Shown piece after piece: positions 8,538 to 17,298 of a stretch of 64,000 nucleotides of DNA (position 1 is its first letter; the number at the start of each line of letters is the position of its first letter). Source of the stretch: Microvirga sp. Mcv34 (GTDB taxonomy: Bacteria; Pseudomonadota; Alphaproteobacteria; Rhizobiales; Beijerinckiaceae); NCBI RefSeq assembly GCF_024519725.1, contig NZ_JALJRK010000018.1, positions 29,866-93,865 on the forward strand. The letters are read 5' to 3'. The notes below the pieces were generated by a model. The model made no database searches. It saw only the letters and a program-made list of their open reading frames with translations, and was not told where the DNA came from. The position numbers and the translations under genes were made by a program.

Positions 8538-11300
8538 CTAATGCTCCTGTTTGCGGAGCAGCAGCATGGTAAGAGCCGTCAGCACCGGTACGAAAGCCAC
8601 GAGAACGAGAATATCCATGTAGAGATCTCGGAATCCTAGTCCCTTGGTGAAGGTGCCGACACTGATTGGGAGGTAGTAACTCATAGGGAAGAAGCGCCCC
8701 ATGATCTGTGCCATTCCCGTCAGAGATGAAACCGGAACGAGCATGCCGGCGAACATCGTCGCGGGAAGAACCGTGAGAATTGCCGTGCCGAAAAGTGCCG
8801 CGATCTGCGTCCGGGCGAAGGTCGAGACCAGCGTGCCGTAAGCTGTCGTCGTGACGACGTAGACCAAAGTCCCGAGAAGTAGTGTCGGGAAGCTTCCCTT
8901 GAGGGGAACTCGGAACACGAGTTGCGCCATCGTAAACATGAGGGCGAAGTTGATCATCGCCAATCCAACATAGGGAACCTGCTTTCCGAGAAGGAACTCA
9001 AGGCGGGTGACTGGCGTCACGTAGAGGTTCGTGATCGATCCGAGTTCCTTCTCGCGCACCACTGCGAGTGCCATGAGAATGGCAGGAAAGAGGGCCAGTT
9101 GCATGGCCAGTTGCGCCGGGACCATCGCGTAGATGCTGTCGAAATTCTGGTTGTACTTGAAACGGATCTGGACCAGTGCGGGTTCGTGCGTCGCTGTCTG
9201 GCTCGTCTTCATCAAGGGATCGCCGAGATAGAGCTGATGGAGACCTTGCAGATACCCACGGATCGTCTGCGCGATAAATGGCCGAGCCCCGTCGACCCAT
9301 GCCGCGACCGCTGTGCTCTGGCCGCGCATGATATCTCGCCCGAAGCCTGGTGGAATTTCGATCGCGGCGTCGATCTCGCCGTCTGCGAGGCGCTTCTCCA
9401 AAGCCCCGTAATCTGCCAGAGGAGGCTTCTCTTGGAAGTAGGTCGAGCCTCGTAGTGCCTCGAGATAGGATCGGCTCTCGTGACTATGATCGTAGTCAAG
9501 GACCGCGAATGTCAGGCCATTGACGTCCGTGGAGATGCCGAAGCCGAAGACAAGCATCAGGAACGTCGTGCCGAGGATGGCGAAACCGAGCCGGACCCGG
9601 TCGCGGGTCAGTTCCAGGGTCTCGCGAACCGTACAAGCGACAAGGCGCTCCAAACTGAAGCGTGATTTCATGCCACGGCTCACGGCCGGCCGTTGTACGA
9701 AACCCGCGGCTTTCTCCGCAGGCCTCAGTTCAGGGTCCGAATTCGGCTCTTCGGCACCAGAGCGAGCTCGTTCCGCATCTTCGAGATAATCGATGAAGGC
9801 TTCCTCCAGAGTTCCCGCGTGCCGAGCATGCATCAATCCGGCCGGCGTGTCGGTCGCTAGGACACGGCCCGAATCCATGAGGGCGACTCGGTCGCAGCGC
9901 TCGGCTTCATTCATGAAGTGGGTGGAGACGAAGATCGTTATGCCGCGGTTGCGTGCCAGATCCGTCAGAAAGCTCCAGAACTGATCCCTCGCAATAGGGT
10001 CGACCCCGGAGGTCGGCTCGTCAAGAATGAGGAGGTCAGGCTCGTGGACGATTGCGACGGCCAGCGAGAGCCTTTGGCGAATCCCGAGGGGGAGGTTCTG
10101 GGCTTGGTTGTCCATGTATTCGACCAAGTCGAAGGTCTCGACCAACTCGGCGATTCTTGCTTTCGCCTTCTGGGCTGGAAGGTGGAACAGCCGGGCATGG
10201 AGATCGAGGTTCTGGCGGACTGTCAGTTCGGAGTAGAGCGAAAATGCCTGGGACATGTATCCGACGCGCCTGCGCGCATCGAGGTCTCGGCCATCGAGAG
10301 GGCGACCGAACAGCCGCACTTCGCCCTCGCTCGACGGCAGCAGACCGGTGAGCATCTTCATGGTGGTCGTCTTGCCGCAGCCATTCGAGCCGACGAAGCC
10401 GAAGATTTCGCCTTTGTTGATTGTAAAGCTGACGTGATCGACAGCCGTGAAGTCCCCGAACCGGCGGGTCAGTCCCTCCGCAATGATGACCGGCTCGGCG
10501 TTTTCGTTAGAGCGTTGAGGCGTTGAGATGGTTTGGGGGACCATACGCTCGTGCTCCGGAAGCAAGGCAATGAAGGCCTCTTCGACAGAGCAGGCCCTCG
10601 TGGCGCGTTCGAGTTGCGTGGGGGATCCGGTCGCCACGATCTTGCCCGCATTGACGGCGGCGAGCCAATCGAAGCGCTCTGCCTCCTCCATGTACGCAGT
10701 CGCGACGAGCACCGAGAGATTCGGACGCCGCGCTCGGATCCGCTCGATGAGCCTCCAGAACTGTCGACGGGACAAGGGGTCTACACCTGTGGTCGGCTCG
10801 TCGAGGATCAGCAGGTCCGGATCATGAATCAGGGAACAGCAGAGGCCCAGTTTCTGCTTCATCCCTCCGGACAGCTTCTTGGCAGAGCGATCAGCGAAGG
10901 GGGCGAGTCCGGTGCCAGCCAGAAGCTCGTCCATTCGAGCCTCCCGCTCACTTTGCGCCTCTCCGAACACCCGACCGAAAAATTCGATGTTTTCCCGAAT
11001 GGTGAGATCTGGATACAGATTCTTACCGAGCCCCTGCGGCATATAGGCGATACGCGGGCAGAGCTCGGAGCGGACCTTGGAATCGGCCATGTTGCGACCC
11101 ATGACATAGGCTTTGCCCCATTGGATCTGCCGGGCTCCGGCAATGATGGCGAGAAGGGACGACTTCCCGACTCCATCGGGTCCAATCAAGCCAGCCAAGC
11201 AGCCGCCGGGGATCGCAAGTGTGATGCCGTCAAGGGCGACGACCTTGCCATAGCGCAGTGCAATATCCTCGAGAACTGCGACCGCACCGTCTCTGATCAT
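8538..11300 (-). CDS. rbbA: RbbA-type ABC transporter, two ATPase domains fused to ABC-2 permease
   Basis: The ATG at 11300 overlaps the stop of the HlyD gene (ATGA), implying coupled translation. The 920-residue product holds ATPase 1 (Walker A GPDGVGKSS, signature LSGGMKQ, Walker B LLILDEPTTGVDP), then ATPase 2 (Walker A GSNGCGKTT, Walker B LLILDEPTSGVDP), then from about residue 545 an ABC-2 permease part with a periplasmic loop and about six helices. The second signature motif is degenerate (LPLGIRQR instead of LSGGQ), so one ATP site may be weak. E. coli RbbA binds ribosomes, but most homologues are annotated as drug or envelope exporters with HlyD partners. Transport is the safer call here. 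Confidence 0.9.
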   Translation of the reverse strand: MIRDGAVAVLEDIALRYGKVVALDGITLAIPGGCLAGLIGPDGVGKSSLLAIIAGARQIQWGKAYVMGRNMADSKVRSELCPRIAYMPQGLGKNLYPDLTIRENIEFFGRVFGEAQSEREARMDELLAGTGLAPFADRSAKKLSGGMKQKLGLCCSLIHDPDLLILDEPTTGVDPLSRRQFWRLIERIRARRPNLSVLVATAYMEEAERFDWLAAVNAGKIVATGSPTQLERATRACSVEEAFIALLPEHERMVPQTISTPQRSNENAEPVIIAEGLTRRFGDFTAVDHVSFTINKGEIFGFVGSNGCGKTTTMKMLTGLLPSSEGEVRLFGRPLDGRDLDARRRVGYMSQAFSLYSELTVRQNLDLHARLFHLPAQKAKARIAELVETFDLVEYMDNQAQNLPLGIRQRLSLAVAIVHEPDLLILDEPTSGVDPIARDQFWSFLTDLARNRGITIFVSTHFMNEAERCDRVALMDSGRVLATDTPAGLMHARHAGTLEEAFIDYLEDAERARSGAEEPNSDPELRPAEKAAGFVQRPAVSRGMKSRFSLERLVACTVRETLELTRDRVRLGFAILGTTFLMLVFGFGISTDVNGLTFAVLDYDHSHESRSYLEALRGSTYFQEKPPLADYGALEKRLADGEIDAAIEIPPGFGRDIMRGQSTAVAAWVDGARPFIAQTIRGYLQGLHQLYLGDPLMKTSQTATHEPALVQIRFKYNQNFDSIYAMVPAQLAMQLALFPAILMALAVVREKELGSITNLYVTPVTRLEFLLGKQVPYVGLAMINFALMFTMAQLVFRVPLKGSFPTLLLGTLVYVVTTTAYGTLVSTFARTQIAALFGTAILTVLPATMFAGMLVPVSSLTGMAQIMGRFFPMSYYLPISVGTFTKGLGFRDLYMDILVLVAFVPVLTALTMLLLRKQEH

Positions 11301-12655
11301 GGCGTCACCGCCCGCAATGATTCCGGTACAGAGCCCGGGCGTAGATCGGCCGGCCATTCCGCCTTCGGGTCGACGCGCACATAGGCCACCCCCGGCAAGC
11401 CGCTTCTTACCGCGGATTCATAGCCCTTGAGCCGCTCCGGGTCGATCCGAATCCGGATTCGGAACATCAGCTTGTCGCGTTCGCTCTTCGTTTCGACGGC
11501 CTTCGGCGTGAACTGCGCTTCGCTGGCGACATACACGGCCTTGGCCGGAATGGCGACGTGAGGGTAGGCGTCGAGAACGATGCGTGCTTCGCTTCCGATC
11601 CTGACCCGACCGGCATCCGCAGTCGGAAGGTAGATATCCATATAGACATAGGATGCGTCGAGCATGGTGAAGACCTTGCCGCCGGCCGGCAGAACCTCTC
11701 CTATATTGGCGATGCGGTATTCGATCGGCCCGTCACGCGGCGCGACCAACGTATTGTCCGCGATGTTGACGTTGTAATACTCGACATTGTGCGCGGCCGC
11801 TTCATGAGCTTCCTCAGCCTGGCCGACCCTGGCGGCGGCGGCATCGCGCGATGAAATCGCCGCGTCGGCGTTGTGCCTGGCGGAGATGAGCGCTTGTTCT
11901 GCCGCGCTGACTCTGGCGGCCACTGCGCTCTGCAACGCTATGGCAGCATTCAGCACCTGCCGGCGCTGATCCAGCAGCTCGACCGTAGCAATCCCCCTCG
12001 GCACCAATGCGGTGGTCCTGTCGAGCTCCTGCTGGGCCAGCTTCACCTGGGTCTGCTGCTGCAGCAAATTGGCCTTCGCTTCGTCCACGGTTTTCTGCGC
12101 CTGGACTGCTGCCGCCTGGGTGCTCAAAACGAGGCTCCGTTGCTGGGCCAGATTCTGTTGGGCTTCATCCACGGCCCGCTGCGCCTGAAGGGCCATCGCT
12201 TCGGCCTGCTTCAACTGAGCCTGGAGGTCCCGTGTATCCATCAGGCCGACCACTTGTCCGGACTTCACCAGATCGCCCTGGTCCACGTACAGATCGAGGA
12301 CACGTCCCGCGAACTTGGTGCTGATGTTGATCTCGTCCGCGTCCAATCTGCCGTTTCCCATGGCAAAGCCCGGCGGCAGCGTGGGCTGGCGTTGAAGCCA
12401 CCAGTAATATCCGGCTCCTGCCACCGCGAGGAGTAAAAGGAGCCCACCGAACAAGGGCATGCGCCAACGCAGTCGTGCAGGTTGCACCACCGGAAGCTTC
12501 GATCTCTCGTCGGACTGAATGTCGTCGTGCCTCGGAAGTATCTGCCCTTGAACGGTGACGGCATTATTCGCCAAGGGGAGGGCGTCGATCTCCTCGCGCG
12601 CATCCGTCCTCGTGGCAGGATCATTCGGTCCTGGCTCTGTGTGCCCGTTGGACAT
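11297..12655 (-). CDS. HlyD-family periplasmic adaptor (membrane fusion protein)
   Basis: The start at 12655 follows an AAGGA site and gives 452 residues. A cytoplasmic tail of about 65 residues precedes one membrane helix (MPLFGGLLLLLAVAGAGYYW). The barrel-sandwich half ISTKFAGRVLDLYVDQGDLV comes next, then a long Ala/Gln-rich coiled-coil hairpin (roughly residues 145-285), the second lipoyl half and a beta-barrel. It would link the RbbA/YhhJ inner-membrane transporter to an outer-membrane channel, which is not encoded nearby. It is the first gene of this three-gene minus-strand operon and corresponds to E. coli YhiI. Confidence 0.9.
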   Translation of the reverse strand: MSNGHTEPGPNDPATRTDAREEIDALPLANNAVTVQGQILPRHDDIQSDERSKLPVVQPARLRWRMPLFGGLLLLLAVAGAGYYWWLQRQPTLPPGFAMGNGRLDADEINISTKFAGRVLDLYVDQGDLVKSGQVVGLMDTRDLQAQLKQAEAMALQAQRAVDEAQQNLAQQRSLVLSTQAAAVQAQKTVDEAKANLLQQQTQVKLAQQELDRTTALVPRGIATVELLDQRRQVLNAAIALQSAVAARVSAAEQALISARHNADAAISSRDAAAARVGQAEEAHEAAAHNVEYYNVNIADNTLVAPRDGPIEYRIANIGEVLPAGGKVFTMLDASYVYMDIYLPTADAGRVRIGSEARIVLDAYPHVAIPAKAVYVASEAQFTPKAVETKSERDKLMFRIRIRIDPERLKGYESAVRSGLPGVAYVRVDPKAEWPADLRPGSVPESLRAVTP

Positions 12656-12848
12656 CGGGATCCTTAACCCTCTGGAATGCGGTATGCCGCGCATTCCCCC
12701 ACTCTTGGCAGGCAGGCTATACCGGCTGTCTCGCCGAGGGATTGATATTGAGCAAAGTCAGAAATTTTGCGCTGAACCAGGATGTGCTAGGACTGAGTTC
12801 TTAGATTAGGCTGCGATCAACCGTTCCAAGCCAAGACGCTGCGACCAC

Positions 12849-13337
12849 TCAAGGTGTCGGTCCAAAGTTCTGGTTCCCGAACGGCGAATGGGTCGGAACC
12901 TGCACGGTAATAAAGCCCACACCGGCTGCTTGGTGGCATTGATTGCAGGCGTTCGTGACCTGCAGGAACGCTGCCTCGAAGCGGGAACCGTCCTTGTCTG
13001 AGACGGCTTGCCGCAAGGCCTCCATGGCTGGGTCCGTCTTTTCATGGATCAGGTTGGCCTGAGCGATCGACGATGTCGTCGGATAAAGCTTAACAATTCG
13101 GTCGATGGTCGTCTTGAACTGCTGCAGTTCGTAACTGGCAAGAGGCCAGTTTCCGACCTTCTGTGCGTACCAAAGCTTGAAATGCCGCAATTGGGTCAGG
13201 AGCATGAGGTCCCCTAACGTGGGCCGGCCGGTGTCCTGCTCCTGTGCGACGGCTCTCATGGTGAAGCCACCTAAGAGGCAAATGACGATAGCGGCGATCA
13301 GAGACAGATAAAATCGGTAAGCGGAATATCTGTTCAT
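12849..13337 (-). CDS. Periplasmic cytochrome c-like protein, single CxxCH
   Basis: The start at 13337 is supported by GAGAGGAT a few bases upstream. The 162-residue protein opens with a signal peptide or anchor (FYLSLIAAIVICLLGGFTM, possible cleavage at AVAQ) followed by a helical domain. A single haem c motif (NACNQCHQ) lies near residue 138, close to the C-terminus as in four-helix cytochrome c-556-like proteins. Haem attachment is inferred from the motif only. It lies about 190 bases upstream of the HlyD gene on the same strand, so cotranscription is possible. Confidence 0.6.
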   Translation of the reverse strand: MNRYSAYRFYLSLIAAIVICLLGGFTMRAVAQEQDTGRPTLGDLMLLTQLRHFKLWYAQKVGNWPLASYELQQFKTTIDRIVKLYPTTSSIAQANLIHEKTDPAMEALRQAVSDKDGSRFEAAFLQVTNACNQCHQAAGVGFITVQVPTHSPFGNQNFGPTP

Positions 13338-13707
13338 CGCATATCCTCTCAGCGCTGAAACGCATTCGAGCAATATTGTTCAAGCTGTCCGATTAGACTT
13401 CGTCACGAAAAGTGGATCCGGTCTCATATCTAATACAGCTTCAGCCGCACTGCTCAGCGACTCAATGGCCTTTGGCGTCCCAGGCCGCTGCGTCCAGCGA
13501 GGGACACGTAGAATCGCCTGATTGTCTCGTCTAGACAAGACACTCATTCGGGCCATGCCGCTGTCAATTGAGTCCGAATATGATGCGTTGCACGGAAGAT
13601 CCTCAGAATGAAATCGGGCTGAACGAAGCGCCAAATCTCTAACCCTCTAACAGGGGCGCCCGGCTGGGCCTTTCGCCGCCCCACGCAATCATGTGTGGTG
13701 AAGGATC
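13338..13707. other. Intergenic region with decayed repeat fragment
   Basis: No gene is supported in these 370 bases. Positions 13407-13422 (GAAAAGTGGATCCGGT) are identical to the core of the palindromic repeat at 24795-24844, so a worn copy of that repeat family lies here. No terminator with a T-run was seen. Confidence 0.35.
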
Positions 13708-14730
13708 CTAAAGTGTCTTCCGTTGCAGATCCTGAACGGCTCCTACGATCCGGCGATACTTTGTCTGTGTGACCTGGAGATCCCGGAACCAGTTGACCAG
13801 ATCGCCCCATGGATCATTGATCTGAGCCAAGCCTGACAAGAACGCGACGATCGTCCCGACCTCTGTCTTGCCCTGGATAACCCAGTAGCCGCCAATGGTC
13901 AGGATGGCGCAGTTGCCGAGCTGATGCATGAGGTTCATGAGAAAGTTCATCGAGAATTTTAGCTTGTAGATGCCCATGTTCAGGCTGAAGACAATCTCGA
14001 CCAGTGCGTTTTCCCTCAGACCCGGCGCAGAAATGTCCTTATACCCCCCGATGATCCCGATACTGACCTGACGTAGAGCTCCGATTCGGGCGCTGACCCG
14101 TCGGTTGATCGCCTGCTGCATGAGCGGAACGAAGACGAGTTGAGGAGAGAAGACAAGGAGCGTGACGAGGGCCAGCAGCGGCTGCAGGTGGATCAGGTAG
14201 CCAAAAACGCTGATCAGAATCCCACCCTGAAGCAGCGGCTCAGAGATGCAGGTGCCTACGAAACCACCGATGGGGTCCGCCTCATCCATGATCAATGAAA
14301 CCTTGATCCCATCTCTCATCGGTTGATGCTCGGTCTCCAAGTCGACGAGATCGGTCAGCAGCGAAGTCCGCAGCTGCCGCACGGCGCTTTCACCGACCCA
14401 GCTCCGATACAGGTTGAGGATGAGCTTGATCAGCCCTCCCGCGAGGGCAATCGCTACATAGATACCGGCCAGCCTCGCGATGTCACGGACGCTGTGGCTT
14501 CGGAGCGTGTCATTGATGATGCGCCGCTGCAGTTCGAGCGGAACGACCGCCATAGCGAAGGCCACGCCCGACAGGAGCGCCAGCCCTAGTTGATGCCAGC
14601 CGCTCGCCCGCATGATGAAGTCGAACAAGCGGAAGGGTGTTTCTCCGATGCTCTCCAAATCGGAGGAGATCGAATGGCGCCGTCTCCAATGGCTCGCCTG
14701 AGGCTCTGATCGAGACGGGGTGCTGCCCAC
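13708..14730 (-). CDS. ABC transporter transmembrane subunit without ATPase domain
   Basis: This 340-residue protein looks like the membrane half of a type I ABC exporter. Helices include LGLALLSGVAFAMAVVPL, IARLAGIYVAIALAGGLIKL, LLALVTLLVFSPQLVFVPLM and NCAILTIGGYWVIQGKTEVG. It keeps the usual junction to an ATPase (GTIVAFLSGLAQINDPWGDL) but stops about 30 residues later. No ATPase domain follows in any frame, so it is either a natural stand-alone subunit or a truncated gene. The GTG at 14730 is a weak start with no clear ribosome site. It is divergent from the ABC-2 ATPase gene, which is of another transporter class and an unlikely partner. Confidence 0.65.
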   Translation of the reverse strand: MGSTPSRSEPQASHWRRRHSISSDLESIGETPFRLFDFIMRASGWHQLGLALLSGVAFAMAVVPLELQRRIINDTLRSHSVRDIARLAGIYVAIALAGGLIKLILNLYRSWVGESAVRQLRTSLLTDLVDLETEHQPMRDGIKVSLIMDEADPIGGFVGTCISEPLLQGGILISVFGYLIHLQPLLALVTLLVFSPQLVFVPLMQQAINRRVSARIGALRQVSIGIIGGYKDISAPGLRENALVEIVFSLNMGIYKLKFSMNFLMNLMHQLGNCAILTIGGYWVIQGKTEVGTIVAFLSGLAQINDPWGDLVNWFRDLQVTQTKYRRIVGAVQDLQRKTL

Positions 14731-14899
14731 TGCGTTCGCTCGTCGGTACGTGATGCTACAAGAACTTTATCCTGTCCGGTTCCGCCACGCTCCACATTGC
14801 GAAGGATCAATCGATCTTACGAGGGTAGGTGCTTGACGAAGATCAATGTTCATTCGTCTGGCGAAACTCAAGATTATGTACGTACTTATGGGAGGACGA

Positions 14900-15730
14900 A
14901 TGGCGGTCTCGGACACCTGTCGTGAGCCGAAAGGACCCGGCATCATCGAAACGCGTGCTTTGACGAGACAGTTCGGTGAGATCCTTGCCGTTGATGGCGT
15001 ATCGCTGGAGGTGCAGCCACACGAGATCTTCGGCCTCATTGGCCCCAATGGCGCCGGCAAGTCGACCCTCATCAAGATGCTCACGACCCTGCTGCCGCCC
15101 AGCTCTGGAGCCGCCCGGGTGGCAGGATACGACGTGGAGCGCCAGCCCGCGAAGGTGCGGACTCACATCGGCTACGTGCCCCAGCTCCTATCCGCAGACG
15201 GTGCCCTGACGGCCTATGAAAATCTTCTGGTATCCGCGCGCCTCTATCTTGTACCTCGCAGCGAGCGGGAAGCACGCATCGCCTCGGCGCTCAAGCTCAT
15301 GGGCTTGGAGGATGCCGCTTCGCGTCTTGTCGATGGCTTCTCGGGCGGCATGATCCGGCGACTTGAGATCGCCCAGAGCATGATTCATGAGCCGGAGATC
15401 CTGTTCATGGACGAACCGACGGTCGGGCTCGATCCCGTCGCGCGCCATGCGGTGTGGGGTCATGTGCGCAGATTACGAGAAAGGCTCGGCACGACGATCC
15501 TGATCACGACCCATCTGATGGACGAGGCGGATGAACTCTGCGATCGCATCGGGGTTCTGCACGCGGGTCGACTCGAGGAGGTGGGCTCTCCTGCGGAGCT
15601 CAAGGGGCGGATGGGCCCCGACGCCACCCTGGAGGATGTTTTCGCTCATGTGACCGGCACAGAGATCACGTCCGGAGGATCCTATCGTGACGTCAGACAG
15701 ACCCGCGCCAGCGCACGCGCCCATTCATGA
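14900..15730 (+). CDS. ABC-2 transporter ATP-binding protein (DrrA-like)
   Basis: The ATPase powers the permease encoded by the next gene. The start at 14900 follows GGAGG at 14891-14895; an ATG four codons upstream is possible. The 276-residue product has Walker A (GPNGAGKST), a Q-loop (GYVPQLL), signature FSGGMIRRLEIA, Walker B (ILFMDEPTVGLDP) and the H-loop (TTHLMDEADEL). The C-terminus carries the LEDVFAHVTG element typical of drug and polyketide exporters of the DrrA type. Its last 44 bases overlap the permease gene. The substrate is unknown. Confidence 0.9.
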   Translation: MAVSDTCREPKGPGIIETRALTRQFGEILAVDGVSLEVQPHEIFGLIGPNGAGKSTLIKMLTTLLPPSSGAARVAGYDVERQPAKVRTHIGYVPQLLSADGALTAYENLLVSARLYLVPRSEREARIASALKLMGLEDAASRLVDGFSGGMIRRLEIAQSMIHEPEILFMDEPTVGLDPVARHAVWGHVRRLRERLGTTILITTHLMDEADELCDRIGVLHAGRLEEVGSPAELKGRMGPDATLEDVFAHVTGTEITSGGSYRDVRQTRASARAHS

Positions 15731-16517
15731 GCCTGCAATCGTGGCCCCGATCGCGGGCTACATCACGCAGGTCTATGCCGTGGCCGATGCAGAAATTCAG
15801 AAGCTCAGGCACGATCCGAGCGAGCTGCTGACGCGGGCTCTCCAGCCGGCGATCTGGCTCCTCCTCTTCGGGCAGGTCATGGCCCAAGTGCGGGGGATTG
15901 CCGACGGTGGGCGCTACCTCGATTTCCTGGCGCCGGGCATTCTGGCCCAGAGCGTCCTGTTCGCAGCCATCTTCTATGGCATCGCGGCGATCTGGGAGCG
16001 GGATCTCGGCGTGCTCCACCGCTACATGGTCAGTCCGGCACCCCGAAGCGCGCTCGTCCTGGGCAAGGCAGGTTCATCCGGCGTGCGAGGCCTCTCCCAG
16101 GCGGTCATCGTCTATGGATTGGCTGTTCTGATGGGGATCGATGTCTCCTTCGCGCCCGCCCATATCGCCGGCGTCGCGCTCTTCATCGCCATCGGATCGG
16201 CCCTGTTCTCGACCTTCTCGCTGATCATCGCCTGCATCGTGAAGACACGGGAACGCTTCATGGGCATCGGCCAGGTTCTGACGATGCCGATCTTCTTCGC
16301 CAGCAACGCCATCTATCCCATCGAGCTGATGCCCGGATGGCTCAAGGCCATCTCGTCCGCCAATCCGCTGACCTACGAGGTCGACGGCCTTCGGACCCTC
16401 ATGTTGACCGGCGGCACGACGAAATATGGCCTTGGGTTCGATTACGCCGTGCTGATCGCTGTCACGGCGGGGCTCGTTGCCATAGCGGCCCGGATGTATC
16501 CCCGCCTGACGGGCTGA
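15687..16517 (+). CDS. ABC-2 type permease (DrrB-like)
   Basis: The GTG start at 15687 has a CGGAGGAT site six bases upstream and lies inside the ATPase gene, showing tight coupling. The 276-residue protein has six predicted helices, for example SVLFAAIFYGIAAIW, ALFIAIGSALFSTFSLIIAC and YAVLIAVTAGLVAIAA. It also has the ABC-2 C-terminal motif SNAIYPIELMPGWLKAIS followed by NPLTYEVDGLR. With the preceding gene it forms a half-size exporter that should work as two ATPases plus two permeases. Confidence 0.9.
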   Translation: MTSDRPAPAHAPIHEPAIVAPIAGYITQVYAVADAEIQKLRHDPSELLTRALQPAIWLLLFGQVMAQVRGIADGGRYLDFLAPGILAQSVLFAAIFYGIAAIWERDLGVLHRYMVSPAPRSALVLGKAGSSGVRGLSQAVIVYGLAVLMGIDVSFAPAHIAGVALFIAIGSALFSTFSLIIACIVKTRERFMGIGQVLTMPIFFASNAIYPIELMPGWLKAISSANPLTYEVDGLRTLMLTGGTTKYGLGFDYAVLIAVTAGLVAIAARMYPRLTG

Positions 16518-16559
16518 GTCCGATGAATGGGAGCCGTCCACAACGTCTGGAGATTAATC

Positions 16560-17279
16560 GTGATTGTCGAGAATGTCATGACCGCTCCGGTCATCAGCGT
16601 CGAGCCTTCGACCTCTATCGGAGAGGTGGCCAAAATCATGCTGGCGCACCGGATCAGCGGTCTCCCCGTGGTCGAACGGGTTGGCCGACTGGTCGGGGTG
16701 GTCAGCGAAGGTGACCTCCTGCGCCGAAGCGAGCTGGGCACTGAACGCAAGCGGCCATGGTGGCTGGAGTTTCTCGTTGGACCCGGCAAGATCGCGGACG
16801 AATACGTTCATGCCCATGGCCGCAAGGTCGAGGAGGTGATGTCCACCGATGTCGTGACGATCCGGAGCGATGCACCGCTCGACGATGTCATCGAGGCCAT
16901 GAGCCGACATCGTATCAAACGGCTTCCGGTCATCAAGGACGACAAATTGATTGGGATCGTGACACGATCCGACATCCTGCGCGCCCTGGCACGGGCTCTT
17001 CCGTCTGCGAGCGCTGAGGAGGCGGTCAACGACGAGCAGATCCGCAATGCCATTGTTACGGAACTCGCCAGGCAGGACTGGGGCGGGCCTTTCATCAGGG
17101 TCAATGTGCAGAATGGCGCGGTCGAGCTCATCGGATCAATCTTCGATGAGCGGGAGCGGATGGCTTCCCGCGTGATCGCAGAGAATGTCCCGGGCGTGAA
17201 GTCGGTCAAGGATCAGCTGATCTGGATCGAGCCGGTCTCTGGAATGGTAATCCTTCCGCCGGACGACAGCAAAAGATAG
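16560..17279 (+). CDS. CBS-pair and BON domain protein
   Basis: The GTG at 16560 is preferred because GGAG lies seven bases upstream; ATG codons at 16523 and 16527 lack a site. The 239-residue product carries two CBS domains (VMTAPVISVEPSTSIGEVAK and VMSTDVVTIRSDAPLDDVIE, each ending in LLRR or ILRA) and a C-terminal BON domain (about residues 160-230, GAVELIGSIFDERERMA). CBS pairs bind adenosine nucleotides; BON domains are thought to bind phospholipid or envelope partners. No signal peptide is seen, so it is cytosolic. It lies just upstream of the Mg2+ ATPase gene, in the same direction. Confidence 0.88.
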   Translation: MIVENVMTAPVISVEPSTSIGEVAKIMLAHRISGLPVVERVGRLVGVVSEGDLLRRSELGTERKRPWWLEFLVGPGKIADEYVHAHGRKVEEVMSTDVVTIRSDAPLDDVIEAMSRHRIKRLPVIKDDKLIGIVTRSDILRALARALPSASAEEAVNDEQIRNAIVTELARQDWGGPFIRVNVQNGAVELIGSIFDERERMASRVIAENVPGVKSVKDQLIWIEPVSGMVILPPDDSKR

Positions 17280-17298
17280 CCGCTGCGGACCTCAGGGG

